Shown piece after piece: positions 25,772-34,908 of a DNA stretch of 64,000 nt. Below the pieces are notes generated by a model, which saw nothing but the letters and a program-made list of their open reading frames with translations, had not been told where the DNA came from and did not search any database. Positions within the stretch are counted from its first letter, which is position 1; the number at the start of each line of letters is the position of its first letter. This stretch comes from Rhizobium sp. TH135 (GTDB lineage Bacteria > Pseudomonadota > Alphaproteobacteria > Rhizobiales > Rhizobiaceae): assembly GCF_002855515.1 (NCBI RefSeq), contig NZ_PKRP01000001.1, positions 682,001-746,000 on the forward strand, written 5' to 3'. Both the position numbers and the translations under genes were made by a program.

Positions 25772-27367
25772 ATGGAGACCTACGATTACATCGTCATCGG
25801 CGCCGGCACCGCCGGCTGCCTGCTGGCCAACCGGCTCTCCGCCGATCCGTCACGCCGTGTGCTGCTTCTGGAAGCCGGCGGCAGCGACAACTATCACTGG
25901 ATCCATATCCCGGTCGGCTATCTCTACTGCATCAACAACCCGCGCACCGACTGGTGCTTCAAGACGGAAGCCGAGTCGGGCCTGAACGGCCGCGCGATCG
26001 GTTATCCGCGCGGCAAGGTGCTCGGCGGCTGCTCCTCGATCAACGGCATGATCTACATGCGCGGCCAGGCGCGTGACTACGACCAGTGGCGCCAGATGGG
26101 CTGCGAGGGCTGGGGCTGGGATGATGTGCTGCCCCTCTTCAAAAAGACGGAAGACTTCCACCGGGGAGCCGACGACAAGCATGGCGCCGGCGGCGAATGG
26201 CGGGTGGAAAAGGCGAGGCTTCGCTGGGACGTGCTGGAAGCCTTTCGCGAGGCGGCCAAACAGGCTGGCATTCCGGAAACCGACGACTTCAATCGCGGCG
26301 ACAACGAAGGCTCCGGCTTCTTCGAGGTCAACCAGCGTTCCGGCATCCGCTGGAACACGGCGAAAGCCTTTCTGAAGCCGATCCGGCATCGCAAGAACCT
26401 GACCATCCTCACCCGCGCCCATGTGAAGCGGTTGACGATAGAGGGGGACCGCGTGACCGGCGCCGAGGTGCATCACGACGGCGAATTGAAGCGCTTTACC
26501 GCCCGCCGCGAGGTGGTGCTGTCTGCCGGGGCCATCGGCTCGCCGCAAATCCTTGAGCTCTCCGGCATCGGCCGCGGCGATGTCTTGCAAAATGCAGGGA
26601 TTAAGACCGTCTGCGAGGTGCCCGCCGTCGGAGAAAACCTGCAGGATCACCTGCAGCTCCGCCTCATCTTCAAGGTCAAGGGCGTGCCGACCCTCAACGA
26701 GCGCGCGTCGAGCCTCCTCGGCAAGGCGATGATCGGGCTGGAATATGCTTGGCGCCGCTCGGGGCCGATGTCCATGGCGCCGAGCCAGCTCGGCATCTTC
26801 ACCCGCTCCGGCCCGGACAAGGAAACCGCCGACCTCGAATATCATGTCCAGCCGGTCTCGCTCGACAAGTTCGGCGACCCCGTTCACCCCTTCCCGGCGA
26901 TGACGGCGAGTGTCTGCAATCTGCGACCCGAAAGCCGGGGCTCGGTGCACATATCCGGACCGGACTTCGCCGCTCAGCCGAAGATCGCGCCGAACTATCT
27001 CTCGACGCCTGGCGACCGCGACGTTGCCGTCCGCTCGATCCGGCTGACCCGCCAGATTGCCGCGCAGCCTGCGTTTGCCCGCTATCAGCCGGAGGAGTAT
27101 CGCCCCAGCTCAGCGCTCGAAAGCGATGCCGAATTGGAAAAGGCCGCCGGCGATATCGGCACGACGATCTTCCATCCCGTCGGCACCTGCCGCATGGGGG
27201 CGGATGCGGACAGCGTCGTTGATCCACGACTGAGGCTGCGGGTCTTAAAGGGCCTGCGTATCGCCGATGCCTCGGTGATGCCGACGATCACCTCGGGCAA
27301 CACCAATTCCCCGACCCTGATGATTGCCGAAAAGGCGGCCGCGATGATCCTCGAAGATCACCGCTGA
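25772..27367 (+). CDS. GMC family flavin oxidoreductase (choline dehydrogenase-like)
   Basis: A 531-residue FAD alcohol/sugar oxidoreductase. The N-terminal dinucleotide-binding motif is VIGAGTAGCLLANRL, with GMC signature 1 GKVLGGCSSINGMIYMRG, signature 2 SAGAIGSPQILELSGIG, and the C-terminal catalytic His/Asn region HPVGTCRMG and SGNTNSPTLMI. No signal peptide. The start at 25772 follows GGGGAGGAG; the frame is open 52 codons upstream inside the mutase gene but that part is out-of-family. Substrate cannot be told; it lies 22 bases after the mutase and may be cotranscribed. Confidence 0.88.
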   Translation: METYDYIVIGAGTAGCLLANRLSADPSRRVLLLEAGGSDNYHWIHIPVGYLYCINNPRTDWCFKTEAESGLNGRAIGYPRGKVLGGCSSINGMIYMRGQARDYDQWRQMGCEGWGWDDVLPLFKKTEDFHRGADDKHGAGGEWRVEKARLRWDVLEAFREAAKQAGIPETDDFNRGDNEGSGFFEVNQRSGIRWNTAKAFLKPIRHRKNLTILTRAHVKRLTIEGDRVTGAEVHHDGELKRFTARREVVLSAGAIGSPQILELSGIGRGDVLQNAGIKTVCEVPAVGENLQDHLQLRLIFKVKGVPTLNERASSLLGKAMIGLEYAWRRSGPMSMAPSQLGIFTRSGPDKETADLEYHVQPVSLDKFGDPVHPFPAMTASVCNLRPESRGSVHISGPDFAAQPKIAPNYLSTPGDRDVAVRSIRLTRQIAAQPAFARYQPEEYRPSSALESDAELEKAAGDIGTTIFHPVGTCRMGADADSVVDPRLRLRVLKGLRIADASVMPTITSGNTNSPTLMIAEKAAAMILEDHR

Positions 27368-27376
27368 CGCCATTCA

Positions 27377-28177
27377 TCAGCTGCGGTCGTCGGCATTCGC
27401 CCCGAGCAGCTTCGGCAGATCGCCGAAGCGGGCAACGAGGCCAAAGATGATGGCCGCGATCGCCACGAACAGGATCGTCACAGAAGCCATGACCGGCGTA
27501 TAGCCGTAGCGCAGCGCATTGAAGATCTTGATCGGCAGCGTCTCCATCACGAAACCGACCGTCATATAGGCGACGATGTATTCGTTGAGCGAGAGCACGA
27601 ACGCGAAGGCATAGCCCGACACGAGATAGGGCGCGATCAGCGGCAGCACGACCGTGCGGAAGATCGTCCGGTCATCGGCCCCCATGGTGGCAGCCGCTTC
27701 GACCAGCGAACGGTCAATCGCCGAAAAACCGAGCGACAGCGTCACCAGCGGCAGCGTCACGAAGAAGATCGCGTGGCTGATGACCGCCGTCCATGGCTGA
27801 CCATAGAAGCCGGTCGCTGCCCAGAAGGTGAGAAGTCCGAGCGCCGTAATGACGGGCGGCAGCGTGAACGGCGCAATGCCCAGCAACTGGAACACTTGCG
27901 CCCAGGGGGCAAGACGCCGCCAGAGGAACCAGGCAAGCGGCAGCGCGATGGCAACCGCAAGAGCAGCTGCACAGAGCGCGAGGATAACGGAGGCAAACAA
28001 GGCCGCACGCCAGCCGGGATCGGTGAAGATCGCGCCGTACCACGACAACGAAAAGCCCTGCGGCGGGAAGTTGAGGCTCTGCTTGGCGTTCACCGAGACG
28101 CCGGCGACCACGACGATGGGCGCGGAGAGAAAGATGCCGATGAGGGTGAAGTAGAGACGGGTCAGAGCCTTGTTCAT
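27377..28177 (-). CDS. ABC transporter permease, spermidine/putrescine (PotC) type
   Basis: A 266-residue inner-membrane permease with about six hydrophobic helices (first at 8-30, VYFTLIGIF region) and the permease EAA-like loop LVEAAATMGADDRTIFRTVV with the following IAPYLVSG, which docks the ATPase. Last gene of the transporter operon; its ATG overlaps the stop of the preceding permease by four bases. Its end is 9 bases from the convergent GMC gene. Confidence 0.9.
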   Translation of the reverse strand: MNKALTRLYFTLIGIFLSAPIVVVAGVSVNAKQSLNFPPQGFSLSWYGAIFTDPGWRAALFASVILALCAAALAVAIALPLAWFLWRRLAPWAQVFQLLGIAPFTLPPVITALGLLTFWAATGFYGQPWTAVISHAIFFVTLPLVTLSLGFSAIDRSLVEAAATMGADDRTIFRTVVLPLIAPYLVSGYAFAFVLSLNEYIVAYMTVGFVMETLPIKIFNALRYGYTPVMASVTILFVAIAAIIFGLVARFGDLPKLLGANADDRS

Positions 28178-29028
28178 GCCGTCTCTCCCTTACGACCGAT
28201 CAGCAGCGTCAGCGCCACCATGCCGAGCGTGACCAGCACGAGGAACACGGCCATGGCGGCCGCGAACGGCATGTTGGACTGGTAGATCGCCTGGTCGGTA
28301 ATCAGCACCGACAGCGTCCAGTGCGAGGGACGACCGAGGATCTGCGGCAGCAGATAAGAACCGAGCGCGAAGATGAAGACCATGATCAGCGTGGCGATCA
28401 GCGTGTTGCGCAGCGCCGGCACGACCACCGTGAAGAAAGCCTTGATCGGCGAGGCTCCGAGCGTGCGCGCGGCTTCCGTGAGAGTCGGGTCGAGCCTAAC
28501 GAGAGCGGGATAGAGCACAAGCACGGTATAGGGCAGCGCCTGATAGGCCATGCCGGTCAGCACCGCGCCGAAATTAGGCATCAGCGCGACAGGCTTTTCC
28601 ATCAAGCCGATCATCACAAGCAGGTTGGTGATGCCGGCGGTGCGCGAAAACAGCGTCGACCAGGCAAAGCCGATGATGACTTCCGAGAGCGACAGGATGG
28701 AGAGGAGCGCGACCAGCCACAGCACCTGCGCTTTGCGCGACATGCGCGCAAGCAGATAGGTGAAGGGCAGCGCCAGAGTCACGCAGACCACCGCGACTGC
28801 AATCGCCAGCATCAGAGAGAAGCCGAGCACGCCCCCGAAGAAGAACGAGAGGAAGCGGGCGTAATTTTCGAAGACGAAATCCGGCGAATAGAAGCCTGTC
28901 GGGTCGCGCTTGAAGAAGGAGACGGCGATCATCGTCGCAAAGGGCACGACGAAGAACAGGATCAGCATGCCCGCGGGAAAGGCAAGCGGCGCATAGTCGA
29001 GCGCCGTTTTCGGGGGCTCGCGTCTCAT
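28174..29028 (-). CDS. ABC transporter permease, spermidine/putrescine (PotB) type
   Basis: A 284-residue permease with a leading cytoplasmic segment (MRREPPKTALDYAPLAF), about six membrane helices, and an EAA loop LTEAARTLGASPIKAFFTVV. It pairs with the PotC-type permease to form the channel. Four-base overlaps join it both to the ATPase gene before it and to the second permease after it. Confidence 0.9.
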   Translation of the reverse strand: MRREPPKTALDYAPLAFPAGMLILFFVVPFATMIAVSFFKRDPTGFYSPDFVFENYARFLSFFFGGVLGFSLMLAIAVAVVCVTLALPFTYLLARMSRKAQVLWLVALLSILSLSEVIIGFAWSTLFSRTAGITNLLVMIGLMEKPVALMPNFGAVLTGMAYQALPYTVLVLYPALVRLDPTLTEAARTLGASPIKAFFTVVVPALRNTLIATLIMVFIFALGSYLLPQILGRPSHWTLSVLITDQAIYQSNMPFAAAMAVFLVLVTLGMVALTLLIGRKGETA

Positions 29029-30062
29029 GCTGACAGCACCACGGCAGTGTCAGGATCGATGACGATACCGACATCCTGACCGACGGTGACGACAGGTCTC
29101 TCACGCGGCGTCGAGACGGCAACGACTTCGGTTCCGGCGACATCGAGGAAGGTCTCGATCGTACCGCCGAGATCGCGGATGAAGGTGACCTTGCCGGTAA
29201 TGCGGCCTTCGCCGGGGGCCGCGAGCTTTAGGTCTTCGGGGCGTACAGACACGCTGGCCGTGGCCTGCCCAGACGGCGCTGAAATGCCGGCGACGGTCTG
29301 GCCGAGAACCAGCGTGGAACCGCCCTGCCCTGTCAGCGGCAGGAGGTTGGTCGATCCGATGAAGTCGGCAACAAAACGATCGGCCGGCTTGCGATAGATC
29401 TCGATCGGGCTCGCCGCCTGGCGGATCTTGCCGCCATTCATGACGACAACCGTATCGGCCATGGTCATCGCCTCGCGCTGGTCATGGGTTACGACGATGG
29501 TGGTGATGCCGAGCTGCTGCTGCAGCTTCCGCAGCTCCACCTGCATCGCCTCGCGCAGCTTGGCATCGAGCGCAGACAGCGGCTCGTCGAGCAGGAAAAG
29601 CTTCGGCGAGATGGCGAGCGCCCGGGCAATCGCCACACGCTGCCGCTGGCCGCCGGAGAGCTTATGCACCGGTCGGTCGGCGTAACCGTTGAGGTGGATC
29701 ATCGCGAGCAGCTCGTCGACGCGCTTCACCTGCTCCTCGCGACCGATACCGCGGATACGCAAGGGATAGGCGATGTTTTCGCCGACAGTCAGATGGGGGA
29801 AAAGCGCCAGCGACTGGAAGACCATGCCGAGATCCCGCTTATGCGTCGGCACCTGGGTGATGTCCTTGTCATCCAGCACGATCGCGCCCCCGGTCGGGCT
29901 GTCGAGCCCGGCAATCATCCGAAGCAGCGTGGTCTTGCCGCAGCCGGAGGGACCGAGCAGGCAGACAAAGGTGCCGTGCGGCACGGAAAGCTCGACATTG
30001 TCGACCGCCGTGAACGGACCGAACTGCTTGGTGATGGAATTGAGGGCGAGGCCGGACATCAT
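29025..30062 (-). CDS. ABC transporter ATPase, PotA type
   Basis: A 345-residue ATPase: Walker A GPSGCGKTT (about 39-47), Q-loop MVFQSLALFPHLTV, signature LSGGQRQRVAIARAL, Walker B LFLLDEPLSALDAKLR, switch His in VVTHDQREA, and a C-terminal TOBE domain (about 245-345; SVRPEDLKLA). It powers uptake through the two permeases. The start is either 30062 or the adjacent ATG at 30059, which is better spaced from GGAG. The binding-protein gene lies upstream, across a RIME-type element. Confidence 0.93.
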   Translation of the reverse strand: MMSGLALNSITKQFGPFTAVDNVELSVPHGTFVCLLGPSGCGKTTLLRMIAGLDSPTGGAIVLDDKDITQVPTHKRDLGMVFQSLALFPHLTVGENIAYPLRIRGIGREEQVKRVDELLAMIHLNGYADRPVHKLSGGQRQRVAIARALAISPKLFLLDEPLSALDAKLREAMQVELRKLQQQLGITTIVVTHDQREAMTMADTVVVMNGGKIRQAASPIEIYRKPADRFVADFIGSTNLLPLTGQGGSTLVLGQTVAGISAPSGQATASVSVRPEDLKLAAPGEGRITGKVTFIRDLGGTIETFLDVAGTEVVAVSTPRERPVVTVGQDVGIVIDPDTAVVLSA

Positions 30063-30187
30063 GTCTCCGAAATCAAATGGTGTAGGCTCAAAGCCCTTTG
30101 GCGCGGCAATAGCATCTCACGCCCGAATTGTCTTGCAAGCGCTGAGCAGCCCCATGAGGCGCGGCACGCGTTTGAGGTTGGGGCTTT

Positions 30188-30303
30188 GCCCCTCACCCTA
30201 CCCTCTCCCCGCAAGCGAGGAGAGGAGAAGTTGGCACAGAGTTAGCCGCGTGTCTCCTTCTCCCCGCCTGCGGGGAAAAGGTGCCGGCAGGCGGATGAGG
30301 GGC
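30188..30303. repeat. RIME-type rhizobial intergenic palindromic element (copy 2)
   Basis: A 116-bp copy of the element at 23448-23558 in the opposite orientation, with the same ends GCCCCTCA (30188-30195) and TGAGGGGC (30296-30303). Internal hairpins CTCTCCCCGC/GCGAGGAGAG and TTCTCCCCG/CGGGGAAAA are slightly diverged. It lies between the binding-protein gene and the ATPase gene of the ABC operon, so it is transcribed with them. Confidence 0.85.
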
Positions 30304-30321
30304 AAGAAATGCCCAGTAAAA

Positions 30322-31410
30322 TCAACCGACGATCAGCTCGGTCCACTTCTGGTTCAGCCAGTCCGACTTGGTCTGGTAGAGATCATAACGCGGCGTGATA
30401 GGCTCGATATCGGAGGAAACCGAGGCGAATTCGGCATCCGTCAGGTCGAGCAGTTCGCGCTTGACCGTCGGGGCCGTGCCGACCTTGCGCGACAGGGTCG
30501 CCTGGATCGACGGTTGGCACATGTAGTCGATGAAGACATGTGCTTCCTCGGTCTTAGCAGAAGCGCGTGACAGAGCCCAGCAACCCGAGTCCTGAATGCC
30601 GCCTTCCTTCGGGAAGGTCGAGCGAACCGGCTGGCCGTCGGCAGCGGCAAGGCCCGTGACGTCGTGGTAATACTGGCCCATCGGAATTTCGCCCGACTTC
30701 AGCGACTGCTCGAACTGGGCTTCGTCACGATACCAGAGGCGCACGTTCGGCTTCACTTCCGCAAGCTTCTCCAGTGCCTTCAGGATACCCTCTTCCGTAT
30801 CGAGCGCATTGGTGCCCCCCATATAGGTCTTGGCAGTCACTTCCAGCAGGAAGGAATTGGACACGAGCGCGAGCAGGCCGAGCTTGTCGGCATTTGCCGG
30901 ATCCCACAGCGCTTCCCAGGAGGTCGGAGCGTCCTTGTAGACATCGGTGTTGGTGACGAGCGTGATGTACCAGGCAACTGCACCGACGCCGGCGACGCGT
31001 CTGTCAGGATACTTGTTGACGAAGCGGTCGATCAGGCCCGAGGCGTTCGTGATCTTCGCCATGTCGATCGGCGCCCAGAGCTCGGTCGCCTGACCTTTAA
31101 GCATCGCGACCTGCGACATCATCGAAAGGTCAGCCGGTGCCTGGCCGGCCTTGGCGGCCTGTTCCAGCTGCACGAGCCAGGCTTCACCGGTCGGCTCGGC
31201 GATGGATTCGACGGCAATGCCGGTTGCCTTGGTGAACTCAGGGAAGATGTTCTTGTCGAACGAATCCTTGAAGTAGCCGCCATAGACGCCGATCTTGATC
31301 GACTTGTCCTGGGCGCGCAGGATCGACGGCATGGCAAGAGCGCCGGCAACGGCGGCCGAGCCGGCGAGCACGCCGCGGCGGCTGACGGAAGTGGAGAGAA
31401 TGTCTTTCAT
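30322..31410 (-). CDS. Periplasmic substrate-binding protein, PotD-like
   Basis: A 362-residue extracytoplasmic binding protein with a twin-arginine-type signal (SRRGVLAGSAAVAGALAM, cleavage near SILRAQ) and a PotD/PotF-like fold (KSIKIGVYGGYFKDSFDKNI; VAWYITLVTNTDVYKDAP; GEIPMGQYYHDVTG). It captures the ligand for the PotABC-type system downstream; polyamine or guanidino compounds are suggested by the adjacent ureohydrolase. It lies 89 bases after the agmatinase-family gene. Confidence 0.9.
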   Translation of the reverse strand: MKDILSTSVSRRGVLAGSAAVAGALAMPSILRAQDKSIKIGVYGGYFKDSFDKNIFPEFTKATGIAVESIAEPTGEAWLVQLEQAAKAGQAPADLSMMSQVAMLKGQATELWAPIDMAKITNASGLIDRFVNKYPDRRVAGVGAVAWYITLVTNTDVYKDAPTSWEALWDPANADKLGLLALVSNSFLLEVTAKTYMGGTNALDTEEGILKALEKLAEVKPNVRLWYRDEAQFEQSLKSGEIPMGQYYHDVTGLAAADGQPVRSTFPKEGGIQDSGCWALSRASAKTEEAHVFIDYMCQPSIQATLSRKVGTAPTVKRELLDLTDAEFASVSSDIEPITPRYDLYQTKSDWLNQKWTELIVG

Positions 31411-31499
31411 GGTCCTGTTCCCTTGTTGTGGTTGAGGCGTTTTCGCCCGTTCGTCTGCATCGGTTGCCGGACGACATGGGCCGTCCGGGATATCAGCCC

Positions 31500-32555
31500 T
31501 CAGCGGGCCTTGATGGCCGGACTGTAGACCATCAGGCTAAGGATTTCGAAGAGGATTTGTGCGCCGACATGTGCGGTATTGTGGTTCGCGTCATATTGCG
31601 GCGCGACTTCGACCACATCGCCGCCGATCAGATTGATGCCCTTGAAGCCGCGGATCAGTTCCAGCGCCTCGCGCGACGTGAGACCACCCACCTCTGGTGT
31701 GCCGGTACCGGGCGCTACGCTCGGATCGAGACTGTCGATGTCGAAGGAGAGATAGGTCGGACCGTCACCGATCACGGCCTTGGCCTTTTCGATGATTGCC
31801 GCAATGCCGAGACCATTGATCTCCTCAGCGTGAATGACGGTCATGCCGGACTCGTATGAGAACTCCCAGAGATATTCGGCCGGCCCGCGAATGCCGATCT
31901 GGATCGTCCGGACCGGGTCGAGCACGCCGTCGAGTACGGCATTCCGGAACGGGCCGCCATGGTGGAACTTCGTCTGGTCGAAAGCGCCGCCGGTGTCGCA
32001 ATGGGCGTCGATATGGATCATGCCGACAGGGCCATGCTTCTTGGCAATCGCCTTCATGATCGGATGGGTGATCGAATGGTCACCGCCAACGGAAAGCGGC
32101 AGAACGCCTTGAGCGACCAGCTTCGTATGATAGGCCTCGATGTCGTCATGGCTCATCTCCAGCCGGTAGCGGCTGGAAAACGGCACATCCCCGATATCGG
32201 CGACCTTGAGATCGAAGACCGGGGCGCATTCGAGAACATGGTTGTAAGGACCGATGCGATCGATCGCCCGCAAGGCGCGAGGCCCGAAGCGCGAGCCGGG
32301 GCGATTGGTGACGCCGAGATCCATGGGAACGCCGACAATCGCGACATCAAGATCGCTGACTTCAGGGTTGCGCTGATCAACCTGGCGATAGGGCGCGGAC
32401 ACGAAAGTCGGCACGCCAGCGTAGGGGGCAGCGCGCGTACCGTTCGAGAAGATCTTCTCGCCGACCTTGGCAAACTTCGGATCGAAGATCTCGCCGGCCT
32501 TGTCGGCTCCGTATTTCTCGCGCAGTGCCGCCAGACGCTTTTCGTCGAAGGTCAT
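31500..32555 (-). CDS. Agmatinase-family ureohydrolase
   Basis: A 351-residue binuclear manganese ureohydrolase that releases urea from a guanidino compound. All metal motifs are present: SVGGDHSIT, IHIDAHCDTG, SFDIDSLDPS, and GGDVVEVAP near the end. An N-terminal extension of about 40 residues makes it longer than typical agmatinases (about 305), so guanidinobutyrase, guanidinopropionase or another specificity is possible. First gene of the operon with the ABC transporter; a divergent LysR gene lies 163 bases away. Confidence 0.88.
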   Translation of the reverse strand: MTFDEKRLAALREKYGADKAGEIFDPKFAKVGEKIFSNGTRAAPYAGVPTFVSAPYRQVDQRNPEVSDLDVAIVGVPMDLGVTNRPGSRFGPRALRAIDRIGPYNHVLECAPVFDLKVADIGDVPFSSRYRLEMSHDDIEAYHTKLVAQGVLPLSVGGDHSITHPIMKAIAKKHGPVGMIHIDAHCDTGGAFDQTKFHHGGPFRNAVLDGVLDPVRTIQIGIRGPAEYLWEFSYESGMTVIHAEEINGLGIAAIIEKAKAVIGDGPTYLSFDIDSLDPSVAPGTGTPEVGGLTSREALELIRGFKGINLIGGDVVEVAPQYDANHNTAHVGAQILFEILSLMVYSPAIKAR

Positions 32556-32718
32556 GTCTCGTTCCCTGTTTGTGAACGATGATCAAGCCATCGTCCATTT
32601 TTGCGGCACGATCCGTGCCTGCCTTTATTGTGAGCATTAACCCGCAACGGACTTGGAAAATCAATTCACGATGTTATAGCATTCGATGTGAGAAAAATTC
32701 ACGGATCCTGAACCATCA

Positions 32719-33705
32719 ATGGCAAGCCGCCTGCCCCCGCTCAACCCCCTTCGCGCCTTCGAGGCCGCCGCTCGCCGTGGATCGATCTCGGCTGCCGCGC
32801 GGGAATTGAGCGTGACCCATGGCGCGATATCGCATCAGATCCGCAGCCTTGAAGAAACGCTGAAGACGGCGCTTTTCGAGCGCGGGGGCAAGCGGCTGAA
32901 ACTGACGCCGCAGGGCGCGCTTCTCCTGCCGGCCGTCACCCAGGCCTTTGATGGGATTGCTGCGGCAACCGCGCTGATGAACCGCCCTTCGACCAGCGGC
33001 AGCCTGCGCATCTCCTGCGTGCCAGCGCTACTCTCGCTTTGGCTCGTGCCCCGCCTCGGCTCCTTCGTCGATCGCTATCCCGAGATCTGCCTGACGTTGA
33101 CCTCAAGCAACGATCCGAACCTCATCTACTCCCCCGACATCGACATTGCGATCCTCTATGGTGCGGGCGGCTGGAAGGATTGCTGGACACGGCTCTGGAG
33201 CACCTTCGACCTCTTCCCCGTTGTCAGCCCAACGCTGCTTAATACGCGCCCCCTGCGCTCGGTTCGCGATCTCCACGACCACGTGCTGCTGCATGGCGAC
33301 GACGGCCGCGAATGGCGCAGCTGGCTTGCTGCAGCTGATCAGTTGGACATGCCGAAGGCGCGCGAACACTTCATGGGTGATGCCAGGCTCTCGACCGAAG
33401 CTGCCCGTTTCGGCCAGGGCGTGGCGCTCGGTGACAGCATCACGGCGTCCAGCCTGATTGCCGCCGGCGAACTCGTGATCCCCTTCGATCTCGCAGTGCC
33501 AGCACCTGACGCCTTTTATGTTGCCGCCCGTAACGACGTGCGCGCGGCCCCGATCGCTAAGGTCTTCATCGACTGGATCTTCGACATGATCGAAACCGAG
33601 CGCGCCGCCCAGCCGCGCCCGGCAAGCCGCCCTTCGGGACGAGGCCTGCCATCGACCCGCAAGCGCAATTCAAACACCGCTGCCCAGCTCTTGGAAGAGA
33701 GCTGA
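32719..33705 (+). CDS. LysR family transcriptional regulator, GcvA-like
   Basis: A 328-residue LysR protein: N-terminal winged helix LNPLRAFEAAARRGSISAAA with RELSVTHGAISHQIRSLEE, a linker helix, and a periplasmic-binding-fold effector domain (about 95-295). The last 30 residues are a Pro/Arg-rich tail. It is divergent from the ureohydrolase/ABC operon and upstream of the aminotransferase, so it likely controls one or both. The 163-base divergent gap is AT-richer than its surroundings. Confidence 0.9.
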   Translation: MASRLPPLNPLRAFEAAARRGSISAAARELSVTHGAISHQIRSLEETLKTALFERGGKRLKLTPQGALLLPAVTQAFDGIAAATALMNRPSTSGSLRISCVPALLSLWLVPRLGSFVDRYPEICLTLTSSNDPNLIYSPDIDIAILYGAGGWKDCWTRLWSTFDLFPVVSPTLLNTRPLRSVRDLHDHVLLHGDDGREWRSWLAAADQLDMPKAREHFMGDARLSTEAARFGQGVALGDSITASSLIAAGELVIPFDLAVPAPDAFYVAARNDVRAAPIAKVFIDWIFDMIETERAAQPRPASRPSGRGLPSTRKRNSNTAAQLLEES

Positions 33706-33726
33706 CAACAGACCGAGGAACCTGCC

Positions 33727-34902
33727 ATGCCCGCCGCCCCCTTCAATCCGCTCGTTGCAGATCTCTCGGCTCCACCCGTGCCTTCCGTCTTTGCCTGGGC
33801 GCGCGCCTATGACGGAGCGGCGGGCCCGATGATCGACTTGAGCCAGGCCGTGCCCGGCTATCCGCCGCATCCCGATCTCTTCGCCTGGCTGGCGGAAGCC
33901 GCTTCCGCTCGGGCGAATGCCGGCTACGGGCCGATCGAAGGCGAAGCACCGCTGCGCGAGGCCTATGCGGCGGAGGTTTCTGCCGTTTATGGCGCGCCGG
34001 TTACGGCCGAGAACATTCACATCACCGCCGGCTGTAATCAGGCCTTCATGGCAACAGTCTCAGCGATTGCGGGGAGCGGCGATGCGGTGGCGCTGACGGA
34101 TCCCTTCTACTTCAACCAGGAAACCACGCTGGCGATGATGGGCATTCGCCGCGAGTTGATCCCGCTTGATCCGGCCACCGGATTTGTGCCCACTATCGAA
34201 GGCATCGAGGCGGCTCTGGCGAAGGGCGTCAAGGCCGTGGCGCTGGTCTCGCCCAACAACCCGACCGGCGCCATCTATCCGGCGGACCTGCTGCGCCAGG
34301 CCTTCGACGCCTGCCGCAAGGCCGGCGCTTTCCTTATCCTCGATGAAACCTATCGCGACTTTCTCTCCGGCGAAGGCCGCCCGCATGATCTGCTCTCAGT
34401 CGAAGGCTGGGAAGAGAACCTCATCCTGCTCTACTCCTTCTCCAAGTCGTTCTGCATCCCCGGCCATCGCCTCGGCGCAATCACGGCCGGCCCGCGCGCC
34501 GTCTCGGAAATCGCCAAGGTCATGGACAACCTGCAGATCTGCGCCCCCCGCGCACCGCAGGCAGCCGTCGCCAAGGCGATTCCGGCGCTGAAAGCGTGGC
34601 GCGAGGACAACCGCATCGAGATCTTGCACCGAGCCGAAACCCTGAAAGGCGTGATGGCCAAACTCCCCGCCTGGAAGATGGATTCGCTCGGCGCCTATTT
34701 CGCCTTCATCCGCCATCCCTTTGCAGGCCAGGACTCCGCCCATGTTGCAGAAAGACTGGCAAAGAAGGCGGGCGTGCTCTGCATTCCCGGCGCCTATTTC
34801 GGCGACGACTGCCAGAACTACCTGCGCTTCGCATTCGCCAATGCCTACAGCGCGACGATCGAAGGTCTGGTCGATCGTCTCTCGACCTTCAAGCTGGACT
34901 GA
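33727..34902 (+). CDS. Pyridoxal phosphate-dependent aminotransferase, class I/II
   Basis: A 391-residue fold-type I aminotransferase. Markers are GYGPIEGEAPLREAYAAEV, HITAGCNQAFMATVSAI, SPNNPTGAIYP, LDETYRDF, the PLP-binding Lys in LYSFSKSFCIPGHRLG and the C-terminal Arg in NYLRFAFAN. Amino donor unknown; next to a ureohydrolase and polyamine-type transporter it could process the resulting diamine or amino acid. It starts 21 bases after the LysR gene. Confidence 0.9.
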   Translation: MPAAPFNPLVADLSAPPVPSVFAWARAYDGAAGPMIDLSQAVPGYPPHPDLFAWLAEAASARANAGYGPIEGEAPLREAYAAEVSAVYGAPVTAENIHITAGCNQAFMATVSAIAGSGDAVALTDPFYFNQETTLAMMGIRRELIPLDPATGFVPTIEGIEAALAKGVKAVALVSPNNPTGAIYPADLLRQAFDACRKAGAFLILDETYRDFLSGEGRPHDLLSVEGWEENLILLYSFSKSFCIPGHRLGAITAGPRAVSEIAKVMDNLQICAPRAPQAAVAKAIPALKAWREDNRIEILHRAETLKGVMAKLPAWKMDSLGAYFAFIRHPFAGQDSAHVAERLAKKAGVLCIPGAYFGDDCQNYLRFAFANAYSATIEGLVDRLSTFKLD

Positions 34903-34908
34903 TCACGG

